A DNA stretch of 64,000 bases from Clostridia bacterium (GTDB taxonomy: Bacteria > Bacillota > Clostridia > Oscillospirales > Acutalibacteraceae), in contig JAFQVY010000010.1 in the NCBI GenBank assembly GCA_017407755.1, positions 124,001 through 188,000 of the forward strand, in the 5' to 3' direction. The notes beneath the pieces were generated by a model. It made no database searches. It was not told where the DNA came from and was given only the letters and a program-made list of their open reading frames with translations. A program made the position numbers and the translations under genes. Shown here one piece after another: positions 7,451-15,368 of this stretch (its first letter is position 1; each line of letters starts with the position of its first letter).

Positions 7451-7481
7451 AGCACACCTCATAGATGAAATTAACACAACC

Positions 7482-7510
7482 ATTATATAATATATTTTTA
7501 ATTTTTACAA
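7482..7510 (-). promoter_or_regulatory. sigma-A promoter of the small-multidrug-export-type gene
   Basis: On the minus strand TTGTAA (7510-7505) and TATAAT (7487-7482) are spaced by 17 bp. It lies back to back with the promoter at 7519. Confidence 0.6.
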
Positions 7511-7518
7511 TAATAAAA

Positions 7519-7547
7519 TTGACATATCACTCACAATTCGATAAAAT
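7519..7547 (+). promoter_or_regulatory. sigma-A promoter of the vanZ-like/MATE operon
   Basis: A perfect TTGACA (7519-7524) and TAAAAT (7542-7547) are spaced by 17 bp. The predicted leader is very short, so the first codons are close to the transcript start. Confidence 0.72.
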
Positions 7548-7569
7548 ATTACATAGAATGGGTGATTAT

Positions 7570-8052
7570 ATGAATTTCAAAACAAAATCCATAATATTTC
7601 TACGGATTTTACTGTCAGCTTTAACCTTGTTGCTGATAGTTTTTATTTTTTCCAATTCAGTGAAAAACGCCGAAGCTTCAAGCGAATCATCCGGCAGAAT
7701 AGTTGCTTTTTTAAACCGTATATGTACTTTGTTAGGACTGAAATTTACCTTTACTCAGCCTGTTGTCAGAACCTTAGCACATTTTTGCGAGTTTGGATTG
7801 CTTGGTGTTTTAAGTCAACTTACATTTTTAAGCTGTTTCGGTGTCAAAGTAAAAGCTATCTTATCCTCTGTATTTTTAGTAATTCTCACAGCTTTAACCG
7901 ATGAGGTTATCCAGCTTTTTTCAGAGGGCAGAGCCTTTCAGATTTCAGATTTGATAATAGATTTTTCTGGCTCGCTTTTAGGTTTAGTGGCAATCTTTTT
8001 AATTGCAATGCTAATAAATAATCATAGATTAAGAAAATCAGAAAAGGAATAA
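7570..8052 (+). CDS. VanZ-like membrane protein
   Basis: A 160-residue protein with four to five predicted membrane helices. The VanZ family (PF04892) pattern is visible as RTLAHFCEFGLLG near 60-75 and TDEVIQLFSEGRAFQISDLIIDFSG near 110-135. VanZ itself gives low-level teicoplanin resistance; most relatives have no known function, and no van resistance genes are nearby. The ATG at 7570 follows GGGTGA with short spacing; an in-frame ATG at 7558 would start almost at the predicted transcript 5' end. It is followed after 2 bases by the MATE transporter gene. Confidence 0.82.
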   Translation: MNFKTKSIIFLRILLSALTLLLIVFIFSNSVKNAEASSESSGRIVAFLNRICTLLGLKFTFTQPVVRTLAHFCEFGLLGVLSQLTFLSCFGVKVKAILSSVFLVILTALTDEVIQLFSEGRAFQISDLIIDFSGSLLGLVAIFLIAMLINNHRLRKSEKE

Positions 8053-8054
8053 TA

Positions 8055-9452
8055 ATGGAAAACGTAAAAAAATTCAGTAATACAGAACGAATGGGCACTG
8101 CTCCTGTTTTGGGGCTTATTTTTAAGATGAGTTTGCCTGCAATGTTTTCAATGCTTATACAGGCACTTTATAACGTAGTTGACAGTATGTTTTTAGGCTC
8201 TTACGGCGGCAATTCCGATGCCCTTACAGCGGTTTCACTTGCCTATCCTATGCAGCTTTTAATGGTGGCTTTTGCGGTTGGTACTGCGGTTGGCGTTAAC
8301 TCTCTGATTGCCAGAAGATTAGGCGAGGGCAGACGTAAAGAAGCCGAATACGCCGCTACCCACGGTGTGTTGCTTGCGATTGCAACTTGGGTTGTTTTCG
8401 CCCTTTTAGGCATATTTGCATCAAAACCCTTTATGCTCTTTTTAAATAGCGGAAGCGACATAATCGTTGACTACGGTACGGAGTATCTGACAATAGCACT
8501 TGTGTTTTCTTTAGGTTCATTTGTGCAGGTAATGCTTGAAAAATCCATTCAAGCAACCGGCAATATGATTTTACCCATGGCGTCTCATTTAATTGGTGCC
8601 GTTACAAATATTATTCTTGACTGGCTTTTAATATTCGGCATCGGTTTTTTCCCTGAAATGGGTGTCAGAGGTGCCGCTATTGCAACGGTCTTCGGTCAGT
8701 GGATTGCAATGTTTTTCCTTATAATTGTTCTTCTTACCAAGGACACGGGCATCAAAATTTCTTTTAAGGGCTTCAAATTTAAACTTGGTGTTATCAAAGA
8801 TATCTATAAAGTAGGCCTTTCGGGCATTGTTATGCAGGCAGTAGGTTCTCTTACAGTTGCACTTATTAACTTTATTATCAAAACCTCAGGTGCTTACGGC
8901 GGCGATGTTTCAACTGCCGCCCAGACTGTTTACGGTGTTTACTATAAGATGCAAAGCTTTGTTTTTATGCCTGTTTTCGGACTTAACCAAGGCATTTCAC
9001 CCATTATCGGCTATAACTACGGTGCAAAAATTAGGTCTCGTATGATGCAAACCCTCAGATACGCCTTGGTTATTGCCGCAACAATTATGTTTTTAGGCAC
9101 CTTCGCTTTTAACGTATTCCCCGAAGCACTTCTTAATATGTTTGGCCTTGAGCCTGATTATATAGACATTGGCATAGTAGCACTTAGAAGAATCAGCCTT
9201 TGCTTCCTGCCTGCATCTATAGGCGTTGTGTTTACAGCTCTGTTTCAGTCTGTGGGCAAGGGCATTCGCAGTCTTCTTATGTCTCTTTTAAGACAGGTTA
9301 TTCTGATTTTACCTCTTGCACTTGTCTTTTCAAGAATAGATGTAAACCTTATCTGGCTTTCTTTCCCCATAGCCGAGGTTGTAGCAACTGTTGTTGCGAT
9401 TCTCTTCTTTATTGAGCTTAACAAAAAAGATTTTTCGCGCTTGGGTCAATAA
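8055..9452 (+). CDS. MATE-family multidrug/sodium antiporter
   Basis: A 465-residue membrane protein with about twelve hydrophobic segments. Family hallmarks include LPAMFSMLIQALYNVVDSMFL at the first helix, the VGTAVGVNSLIARRLGEG loop, GVRGAAIATVFGQ mid-protein and PVFGLNQGISPIIGYNYGA in the second half. MATE proteins expel cationic drugs or metabolites using Na+ or H+ gradients. AAGGAA precedes the ATG, and the gene is co-transcribed with the VanZ-like gene. The substrate cannot be read from the sequence. Confidence 0.92.
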   Translation: MENVKKFSNTERMGTAPVLGLIFKMSLPAMFSMLIQALYNVVDSMFLGSYGGNSDALTAVSLAYPMQLLMVAFAVGTAVGVNSLIARRLGEGRRKEAEYAATHGVLLAIATWVVFALLGIFASKPFMLFLNSGSDIIVDYGTEYLTIALVFSLGSFVQVMLEKSIQATGNMILPMASHLIGAVTNIILDWLLIFGIGFFPEMGVRGAAIATVFGQWIAMFFLIIVLLTKDTGIKISFKGFKFKLGVIKDIYKVGLSGIVMQAVGSLTVALINFIIKTSGAYGGDVSTAAQTVYGVYYKMQSFVFMPVFGLNQGISPIIGYNYGAKIRSRMMQTLRYALVIAATIMFLGTFAFNVFPEALLNMFGLEPDYIDIGIVALRRISLCFLPASIGVVFTALFQSVGKGIRSLLMSLLRQVILILPLALVFSRIDVNLIWLSFPIAEVVATVVAILFFIELNKKDFSRLGQ

Positions 9453-9460
9453 TCAAAAAC

Positions 9461-9484
9461 CACCTGCATATATTTAAGCAGGTG
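9461..9484 (+). promoter_or_regulatory. hairpin overlapping the ribosome-binding site of the 9490 gene
   Basis: CACCTGC (9461-9467) pairs with GCAGGTG (9478-9484) across a 10-base AT-rich loop. The 3' arm contains the AGGTG Shine-Dalgarno sequence of the gene starting at 9490. With only four T after it, it could be a weak terminator, a translational gate, or both. Confidence 0.5.
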
Positions 9485-9489
9485 ATTTT

Positions 9490-9816
9490 ATGGACAACTT
9501 CGAAAACTTGAATTCTTATCCTGAAAATAACTGGCAAAGCCTTTCAGAGCCTGTGGTAAAATCAGAAGAGCCTCAGCCCGATGTACAGGCTGTACCTAAA
9601 GCCAAAAAGCTCCCTCGCCACCCTGTTCTTACAATTCAGCTTACCCTTTGCCTTTGCGCTTTGCTTTTCCTGTTTATCGTCAAGTTTATGGCTTATCCTC
9701 TTTATAGCAAAATTATAACGTGGTACGAAAGCCAAATATCAAGGTCTGTAATTTATGACGGCGACTTTGAAAGCTTTGATTTTTCCACGCTTTTTTCCAC
9801 AACTGATGAAGCTTAA
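9490..9816 (+). CDS. small single-pass membrane protein of unknown function
   Basis: A 108-residue protein that I do not recognise. The first 55 residues are polar and acidic, with a basic KAKKLPRHP stretch just before one hydrophobic segment (about 60-80). A short polar tail rich in Asp, Ser and Phe follows. By the positive-inside rule the N-terminus should be cytoplasmic. It overlaps the M50 protease gene by 11 bases, so it may be an accessory or regulator of that protease; this is inference from position only. AGGTGA in a hairpin precedes the ATG. Confidence 0.65.
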   Translation: MDNFENLNSYPENNWQSLSEPVVKSEEPQPDVQAVPKAKKLPRHPVLTIQLTLCLCALLFLFIVKFMAYPLYSKIITWYESQISRSVIYDGDFESFDFSTLFSTTDEA

Positions 9817-10417
9817 GGCTTTTGGCGTTTGCTTTACTGTTTCATTTCCTGCAATTGCTTTCTTAGCCATTGCTATTATCTGTGACAGAAAAGGCACTGT
9901 TTTGCTCTGTTTAATTGCATCTTTTATGCACGAAGCAGGCCATATTTTGGCAATGCTTTTAAAGGGTGCAAAGCTTAAATCTGTTCGTTTTAATTTAGGT
10001 GATGTAGCAATCGACACCGAAAGCACAACCCTTTCTTATGATGATGAAATCTTCATATCTGTCAGCGGTGTTTTTATTAATCTTACTTTGTCTATATTTT
10101 CCTTATTGTTTTTTCTTTTCTTTAAGCTTTCGTTTTGTTATAATTTTTTTATAGTAAATTTACTCATAGCTCTTTTTAACCTTTTACCCATAAGGTTTTT
10201 TGACGGGGGACAGTTGCTTTTGTTTTTACTTAAAAAGCATTTCTCTATAAAAACCTGCGACATAGTTATAAATATCCTTACCGTAGTGTTTGTGGTGCCT
10301 GTGGGTGTGTTAGGATTTATTTTTGTTTTTAATTCAAGCTATAACTTTTCTCTGCTTTTTACAGCACTTTATCTAATATCGACACTTGTTTCAAAGGAGT
10401 TTAAAAATGTATCCTAA
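9806..10417 (+). CDS. M50-family intramembrane metalloprotease (SpoIVFB-like)
   Basis: A 203-residue multi-pass membrane protein. The zinc motif HEAGH (42-46) lies in a hydrophobic helix, and NLLPIRFFDGG further on gives the third zinc ligand of site-2 proteases. SpoIVFB in Bacillus cleaves pro-sigma-K; other M50 proteins process anti-sigma factors. No SpoIVFA or bofA partner is adjacent, though the small membrane protein upstream could play that part. The ATG at 9806 overlaps the previous gene and lacks a clear Shine-Dalgarno; an earlier ATG at 9755 is possible. The gene overlaps the radical SAM gene by 11 bases. Confidence 0.8.
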   Translation: MKLKAFGVCFTVSFPAIAFLAIAIICDRKGTVLLCLIASFMHEAGHILAMLLKGAKLKSVRFNLGDVAIDTESTTLSYDDEIFISVSGVFINLTLSIFSLLFFLFFKLSFCYNFFIVNLLIALFNLLPIRFFDGGQLLLFLLKKHFSIKTCDIVINILTVVFVVPVGVLGFIFVFNSSYNFSLLFTALYLISTLVSKEFKNVS

Positions 10418-12263
10418 GGAAGTTGAAAAAATATTATTAAAGGTTCAGAAACCCGGCAAATATACCGGCGGCGAGCTGAATGCAGTTATTAAAAATAAAT
10501 CCGAGGTTGACCTTCGATTTGCTTTTTGCTTTCCCGATACCTATGAGGTAGGTATGTCTCATTTAGGTATGAAAATCCTCTATAGCCAGTTCAATTCTGT
10601 CCCTTACATCTGGTGCGAAAGGGTATTTGCACCTTGGATAGATATGGAAGAGCAAATGATAAAGCACAACATTCCACTTTATGCTTTGGAAAGCGGAGAT
10701 GCTTTAAACGAGTTTGACTTTATCGGTTTTACTTTGCAGTATGAGCTTTCTTACACAAATGTACTCAATATGCTCAGGCTTGGTAATGTCCCTGTTCTTT
10801 CAAAAGACAGAACTGAGCTTAAAAATATTGTTGTAGCAGGCGGTGCATGTGCCTCCAACCCTGAACCCTTAGCCGACTTTATTGACATTTTCTTTATCGG
10901 TGAAGGCGAAGAAGTTGACCTTGAGGTAATGGAGCTTTTCCGTGCTTGCCGCAAAAACGGCGAAAGTAAGCAGGAATTTTTAGAAAAGGCAGCTCGGATA
11001 GAGGGCGTTTATGTTCCTGCTTTATATGATGTTTCTTACAATGATGACGGAACTATTAAAGAGTTTACCCCCAAAAACGGTGCACCCGCCAAAATTTCGA
11101 AGCGAATTATTATGGACCTTGACAGTTCATTTTTCCCCGAAAGCTTCGTTGTGCCCAATGTAGAAATTGTCCACGACAGAGCCGTTTCTGAAATTTTCAG
11201 AGGTTGTATCCGCGGTTGTCGTTTTTGTCAGGCTGGTTTTATGAACCGCCCTGTACGCGAAAAATCCGTTGATACTATCAGCAAGCAGTGCTTTGACCTT
11301 TGCAAAAACACAGGCTACGACGAGATTTCCCTTTCTTCTCTTTCGTCAAGCGACTATTCTCAGATTGTTCCTCTCTTAACAAAGCTTACAGAGTGGACAG
11401 ACGAAGAAAAAGTTAGCCTTTCTCTGCCTTCTCTTCGTGTTGACGGTTTTACTGACGAGATTATGAGCAAGCTTAAAACTGTCCGCAAAGCCGGCCTTAC
11501 TTTTGCACCCGAAGCAGGTACCCAGAGGCTTCGCGATGCAATCAATAAAAATGTACGCGAAGATGAGCTTTTAGAAACCTGTGCCACAGCCTTTAACGGT
11601 GGTTGGACTAACGTTAAGCTTTACTTTATGACAGGACTTCCAACAGAAACAGACGAAGATTTAGAGGGTATTGCCAATCTTGGACAAGCCGTAGTTAATA
11701 CATTTTATAAATGTGAAAACCGAGCAAAAGGCAGGGGTGTCAATGTAACCTGCTCAGCATCTTCCTTTATACCCAAGCCTTTCACACCTTTTCAGTGGGA
11801 GGCACAGGACGATATTCCCGAAATCAAAAGAAAACAGATGGTTGTTAAGTCAGCCATTAAAACTAAAAAGATCACTTTTAATTACCACGATGCCGCAACA
11901 AGTTTTCTTGAAGGTGTTTTTGCAAGGGGTGACAGAAAGCTCTGCAATGTTTTGCTTAAAGCTTCTGAAAAAGGTTTTCATTTTGACGGTTGGAATGACT
12001 GCTTCTCCATTGATAAATGGCTTGAACTCTTTGATGAATGCGGTGTTGACCCCTTATTCTACACCGCTCGTAAGCGTAGCTTTGACGAGATTTTACCTTG
12101 GGATTTTATCGATTACGGCGTCAATAAAAGCTTCTTAAAGTCGGAGTGCCTCAAAGCCTACGAAAGCAAAACAACACCCAATTGCAGAGAAAACTGTTCT
12201 GCCTGCGGTGCTGCTAAATACAAGGGAGGTGTCTGCATTGAAAAACGTAAGAATATGGTTTAA
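10407..12263 (+). CDS. TIGR03960-type radical SAM protein with B12-binding-like N-terminus
   Basis: A 618-residue enzyme. The N-terminal 250 residues resemble a cobalamin-binding-like domain (FPDTYEVGMSHLG near 42-54, FIGEGEEVDLEVME near 173). A radical SAM core follows with CIRGCRFC (C267, C271, C274) to hold the 4Fe-4S cluster. The C-terminus has clustered cysteines near CRENCSACGAAKYKGGVC. In many Firmicutes it is paired with the DUF2344 protein, as here, and the substrate is not established. AAAGGAG with 7-base spacing fixes the ATG at 10407. It overlaps both neighbours. Confidence 0.85.
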   Translation: MYPKEVEKILLKVQKPGKYTGGELNAVIKNKSEVDLRFAFCFPDTYEVGMSHLGMKILYSQFNSVPYIWCERVFAPWIDMEEQMIKHNIPLYALESGDALNEFDFIGFTLQYELSYTNVLNMLRLGNVPVLSKDRTELKNIVVAGGACASNPEPLADFIDIFFIGEGEEVDLEVMELFRACRKNGESKQEFLEKAARIEGVYVPALYDVSYNDDGTIKEFTPKNGAPAKISKRIIMDLDSSFFPESFVVPNVEIVHDRAVSEIFRGCIRGCRFCQAGFMNRPVREKSVDTISKQCFDLCKNTGYDEISLSSLSSSDYSQIVPLLTKLTEWTDEEKVSLSLPSLRVDGFTDEIMSKLKTVRKAGLTFAPEAGTQRLRDAINKNVREDELLETCATAFNGGWTNVKLYFMTGLPTETDEDLEGIANLGQAVVNTFYKCENRAKGRGVNVTCSASSFIPKPFTPFQWEAQDDIPEIKRKQMVVKSAIKTKKITFNYHDAATSFLEGVFARGDRKLCNVLLKASEKGFHFDGWNDCFSIDKWLELFDECGVDPLFYTARKRSFDEILPWDFIDYGVNKSFLKSECLKAYESKTTPNCRENCSACGAAKYKGGVCIEKRKNMV

Positions 12264-12897
12264 AAAGGATAAGGAGTGCCGATATATCTCTCACCTTGAC
12301 CTTAATCGAGTAATGCTAAGAGCCGTTTACAGAGCAAAGCTTCCCATCTGGTATACTGAGGGCTTTAACCCCCATCCCTTTATAACCTTTCCTTTGCCTT
12401 TGTCCTTAGGCTTTCGTGGTGAAGCCGAAAGTATGGATGTCCGCTTTTTGGATGAGAATTTCGACCTTTCAAACGTGGCTTATATTTTGAACCCCTTTTT
12501 ACCTGAGGGTATAAGGGTATATAGCGCCACAGAATCTAAAATGAAGCCGGGGGACATAGCTTTTGCTAAGTTTTCTGCAAAGCTTTATTCAGATAACCTT
12601 ACTGCAAATGAGCTGAAGACTGAGCTTTGTGAGCTTATGCTCTTAGATGAATACCTTGTTCCTAAAAAGACAAAGTCGGGCATTAAGGATATAAATGTTT
12701 CAGAGTATCTCAAGCTTATAGAGATTGCTTCCGATACAGATACTCTTAATATTAATGTAACTCTGCCTGCAGGAAGCTCTAATAACGTAAATATACAGCT
12801 TCTTATTAGAGCTCTTGAAAGCTACGTAAAGGCTGACGTGTATTACGATATAACCCGAATCGGCGTGTTCAATAAGGAGATGTGTCCCTTTGAATAA
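12238..12897 (+). CDS. DUF2344 (TIGR03936) protein, partner of the radical SAM enzyme
   Basis: A 219-residue protein with the DUF2344 opening: VRIWFKKDKECRYISHLDLNR followed by AKLPIWYTEGFNPHP and FPLPLSLGFRGEAE. In other bacteria it is adjacent or fused to the TIGR03960 radical SAM protein; joint action on RNA has been suggested but I cannot confirm it. AGGGAGGT with 7-base spacing points to a TTG start at 12238, inside the end of the upstream gene; the ATG at 12208 has no ribosome-binding site. It is the last gene of this operon. Confidence 0.83.
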   Translation: MKNVRIWFKKDKECRYISHLDLNRVMLRAVYRAKLPIWYTEGFNPHPFITFPLPLSLGFRGEAESMDVRFLDENFDLSNVAYILNPFLPEGIRVYSATESKMKPGDIAFAKFSAKLYSDNLTANELKTELCELMLLDEYLVPKKTKSGIKDINVSEYLKLIEIASDTDTLNINVTLPAGSSNNVNIQLLIRALESYVKADVYYDITRIGVFNKEMCPFE

Positions 12898-12948
12898 TTG
12901 TGTAAGATTCCTTTTTGAAATATTATTTTAAAAATTTATAAAAAATAC

Positions 12949-12977
12949 TTGATTTTTTTGAACTCTTGCTTTATAAT
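12949..12977 (+). promoter_or_regulatory. sigma-A promoter of tRNA-Ser
   Basis: TTGATT (12949-12954) and a perfect TATAAT (12972-12977) are spaced by 17 bp, 18 bp before the tRNA. Confidence 0.8.
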
Positions 12978-12994
12978 AGTCAACGTTGTCCAAT

Positions 12995-13087
12995 GCAGAG
13001 ATGTCCGAGCTGGCCGAAGGAGCACGATTGGAAATCGTGTGTACGGCTAAAACCGTACCAAGGGTTCGAATCCCTTTCTCTGCGCCA
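12995..13087 (+). tRNA. tRNA-Ser (anticodon GGA)
   Basis: This 93-base class II tRNA has acceptor GCAGAGA/TCTCTGC, anticodon loop with GGA in stem CACGA/TCGTG, and a long variable arm (GTACGG paired with CCGTAC). The discriminator is G and CCA is encoded. Confidence 0.95.
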
Positions 13088-13088
13088 T

Positions 13089-13118
13089 AAAAGCACTTGC
13101 TTATGCAGGTGCTTTTTT
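13089..13118 (+). terminator. terminator of tRNA-Ser
   Basis: A 12-bp stem (13089-13100 with 13105-13116) encloses TTAT and ends in six T. Confidence 0.87.
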
Positions 13119-13137
13119 CATATTCAGAGGTGAAATT

Positions 13138-13608
13138 ATGAGCGGATATATAATGTGGCTGCGTTCCTTTGTAGGCCATAAGCCTTTACTTCAGTGCGGT
13201 GCAGGCGTAATCGTTGAAAACGAAAAAGGCGAAATCCTACTTATTAAACGAACCGATAACAATTGCTGGGGATATGCAGGCGGTTCTGTAGAGCTTGGTG
13301 AAAAAGTAGAAGATACCGCTTGCCGCGAGCTATTTGAAGAAACCGGTCTTATTGCTGACAGTTTAGAGCTTTTTTCTGTTTTCTCAGGTGAGGACACCCA
13401 CTACACTTACCCAAACGGCGACGAGGTGCACAATGTTGACATCGTGTATATTTGCAAAGCCTTTCACGGCGAAATTAAAGCAGATAAAAAAGAAGCATCT
13501 GAGGTCAGATTTTTTAATATAAATGAAATTCCACAAAACATTTCGCCACCCCTTGTTACTCCCTTAAATAAATATTTGGAAATGCGAAAAACAGCCTGTA
13601 GCAAATAA
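13138..13608 (+). CDS. Nudix hydrolase
   Basis: A 156-residue hydrolase of nucleoside-diphosphate-linked compounds. The full Nudix box is present, from G at about residue 45 through EKVEDTAC, RELFEETGL (pattern G-5x-E-7x-RE-hydrophobic-x-EE-x-G-hydrophobic), which binds the catalytic magnesium. The substrate cannot be set; a nucleotide-pool cleaning or NADH/ADP-ribose role is equally possible. AGAGGTGA precedes the ATG. It sits 19 bases after the tRNA-Ser terminator with no clear promoter of its own, and is convergent with tadA. Confidence 0.88.
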   Translation: MSGYIMWLRSFVGHKPLLQCGAGVIVENEKGEILLIKRTDNNCWGYAGGSVELGEKVEDTACRELFEETGLIADSLELFSVFSGEDTHYTYPNGDEVHNVDIVYICKAFHGEIKADKKEASEVRFFNINEIPQNISPPLVTPLNKYLEMRKTACSK

Positions 13609-13621
13609 CTACAGGCTGTTT
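13586..13621. terminator. bidirectional terminator between Nudix gene and tadA
   Basis: A 13-bp perfect stem (13589-13601 with 13609-13621) has a 7-base loop that contains the Nudix stop codon. The T-run is better on the minus strand, so it mainly serves tadA. Confidence 0.78.
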
Positions 13622-13622
13622 C

Positions 13623-14066
13623 TTATCTTATTTTTTTAAAAAAATCTGTAAGTATTTTTGAGCATTTGTCTTCCATAACGCCGCCAAAACACTCGGTCTT
13701 ATGAGTAAAGGGCATTGAAAAAAGGTTTGTCACACTGCCTGCGGCACCATTTTTAAGGTCAAAAGCGCCAAAAACAACTTTGCTGATTTTTGCGTTTATA
13801 ATTGCACCTGCACACATAGGGCAAGGCTCTAAAGTAACATACATCTCACACCCTGTAAGATTAGCGGTACCTAAAAGTTTGTTGGCGTTTGTTATTGCAA
13901 CAATCTCAGCGTGTTGTACCGTTAATTTATCTTTTTCCCTCAGATTTCTTCCCGTTGCAATAACCTTGTTATCCTTAGCGATTACTGCACCTACGGGTAC
14001 ATCTTCGCTTTCTTTGCATTTTTCGGCTTCCTTTAAAGCAAGCCTCATAAAGTCGTAACGGTCCAT
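13623..14066 (-). CDS. tadA: tRNA(Arg) adenosine-34 deaminase TadA
   Basis: A 147-residue zinc deaminase that converts A34 to inosine in tRNA-Arg(ACG). HAE (H52, E54) and PCPMC (C82, C85) supply the zinc ligands and the proton shuttle. Length and motif order are standard for TadA, and it resembles TadA more than cytidine or guanine deaminases, which are possible alternatives. Its start codon overlaps the stop of the upstream CPBP protease gene as TGATG, so the pair is likely one transcript. Confidence 0.88.
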   Translation of the reverse strand: MDRYDFMRLALKEAEKCKESEDVPVGAVIAKDNKVIATGRNLREKDKLTVQHAEIVAITNANKLLGTANLTGCEMYVTLEPCPMCAGAIINAKISKVVFGAFDLKNGAAGSVTNLFSMPFTHKTECFGGVMEDKCSKILTDFFKKIR

Positions 14067-15103
14067 CAGTCAATTACCTTCAGCGTTACTAAGCATTCAA
14101 GCATGCTTATTGCAAGGAAAATTATTATAGTTGCAGAGGTAAAGAAGGTCTTGATTCTTTCCTTAAAAGTAAGCTCACCCTCGTAAGCTTTAAGCTTGCC
14201 AAAGTTTTTGTCGATTTTAGAGAATTTGTATACTGCAACCAGAGCCAAAGAGAAAGCCACAAGATACAGTCCCATATAAATAAAATCAACGTAAATTGTG
14301 TCTATAACTGCAGCTGAAAGGTTTTCATAAGCAATATCTGCAATTACAGACATAAAGTTGTTAAGACCGTGAATAATCATAGCAGGGAAGATTGAGCCCG
14401 AATAAATAACCGCCCAGCCTGTAGCAAGGCCTACCACAAAAGCAAATGGTGCCTGCAAAAAATTGCCGTGCATCATACCAAAAAGAAGTGCTGAAGTAAT
14501 AAGGGCAAAGCCATCGCCAAATTTTCTCAGCCTTCCCATAATACAACCTCTGTATACAAACTCCTCAGTAACTGCCGGTACTACAGAAACTGCTACAATA
14601 TAAGTAATGTGCTCTAAAATTGATGTGCTTCCCGTAAGCATATCCTCATAGGTTGTTTCCAATCCGAAGATGCTTAAATCAATTGAAAAAAGCTGTGCAA
14701 TGTAATTTGCACTTATGCATACAGTAAAACCGATTGCCACAACACCTAAGAGTCTCTTAAAAGACATCTTTTTGCTTGGCAAAATCTCGTCAAAATCCGT
14801 TTTTGTTGCCTTGCAGAATATTACCGCCACAACGCCAAATCCTAATAGTGACACAATAGCGTTTAAAAGCATATCTGGAATCAAGCTCAGCTTATCGCTA
14901 TAAAGCATAGGTGTGCCTTCGTAAGAGGACGTCATAATACCGCTTATAATTATAGCCAAAAGCGAAAAAGTAAACAGACATATAATGCATAAAAGTCCTG
15001 TTGAAACACATCTGCCTCTCAAGGCTCTCTTTTCATTAAATATTCTTTGTCTCTTTAAAACATCTTCCTCATTAATCTGCGGAATATTAAGTTCATTTTC
15101 CAT
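14066..15103 (-). CDS. CPBP-family intramembrane metalloprotease
   Basis: A 345-residue membrane protein with about eight predicted helices. The Abi/CPBP motifs are EEFVYRG, FGMMHGNF and HGLNN, giving the glutamates and histidines of a Rce1-like glutamyl/metal protease. Bacterial members are linked to bacteriocin self-immunity or are uncharacterised; no bacteriocin gene is adjacent. GAGGTGA precedes the ATG, and the minus-strand promoter at 15127-15155 drives it together with tadA. Confidence 0.85.
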   Translation of the reverse strand: MENELNIPQINEEDVLKRQRIFNEKRALRGRCVSTGLLCIICLFTFSLLAIIISGIMTSSYEGTPMLYSDKLSLIPDMLLNAIVSLLGFGVVAVIFCKATKTDFDEILPSKKMSFKRLLGVVAIGFTVCISANYIAQLFSIDLSIFGLETTYEDMLTGSTSILEHITYIVAVSVVPAVTEEFVYRGCIMGRLRKFGDGFALITSALLFGMMHGNFLQAPFAFVVGLATGWAVIYSGSIFPAMIIHGLNNFMSVIADIAYENLSAAVIDTIYVDFIYMGLYLVAFSLALVAVYKFSKIDKNFGKLKAYEGELTFKERIKTFFTSATIIIFLAISMLECLVTLKVID

Positions 15104-15126
15104 TTAAAATCACCTCAGACGTAAGT

Positions 15127-15155
15127 ATTATATCACTATAATACAAAGAATGCAA
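15127..15155 (-). promoter_or_regulatory. sigma-A promoter of the CPBP-tadA operon
   Basis: On the minus strand TTGCAT (15155-15150) and a perfect TATAAT (15132-15127) are spaced by 17 bp. It is divergent from the infC promoter. Confidence 0.7.
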
Positions 15156-15181
15156 TTTCTTTAAAAATTTTTAAAAAATCC

Positions 15182-15210
15182 TTGACAAAATCATATTTAA
15201 GGTGTATTAT
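15182..15210 (+). promoter_or_regulatory. sigma-A promoter of the infC-rpmI-rplT operon
   Basis: A perfect TTGACA (15182-15187) and TATTAT (15205-15210) are spaced by 17 bp, upstream of a leader of about 150 bases. Confidence 0.82.
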
Positions 15211-15216
15211 CTTGAG

Positions 15217-15368
15217 GTAATAATAAAGCAAAGCGAATAGCTTTCACCTGTGGGGTGCTGTCTGCACGGGTCAATATTACTGGATTTTATTTTATATTAT
15301 CCTTGTATTATTGTGCGGGCAGATTGTTCTGTCCGCTTTGTTTTTATCAAAACTGGAGGTGCTTTCAC
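15217..15368 (+). promoter_or_regulatory. infC-operon leader with terminator/antiterminator (L20-leader type)
   Basis: GCGGGCAGA (15315-15323) pairs with TCTGTCCGC (15328-15336) and is followed by TTTGTTTTT, forming an intrinsic terminator before infC. Upstream CTGTCTGCAC (15258-15267) can instead pair with GTGCGGGCAG (15313-15322), disrupting that terminator. This is the layout of the Firmicute L20 leader, where excess ribosomal protein L20 binds the leader and favours termination. Binding here is inferred from family knowledge. Confidence 0.72.

Noticed and set aside
7570-9452. Glycopeptide-resistance island (VanZ plus MATE)
   Set aside because: No vanHAX, vanS/R or mobile-element genes are present; the VanZ family is broad.
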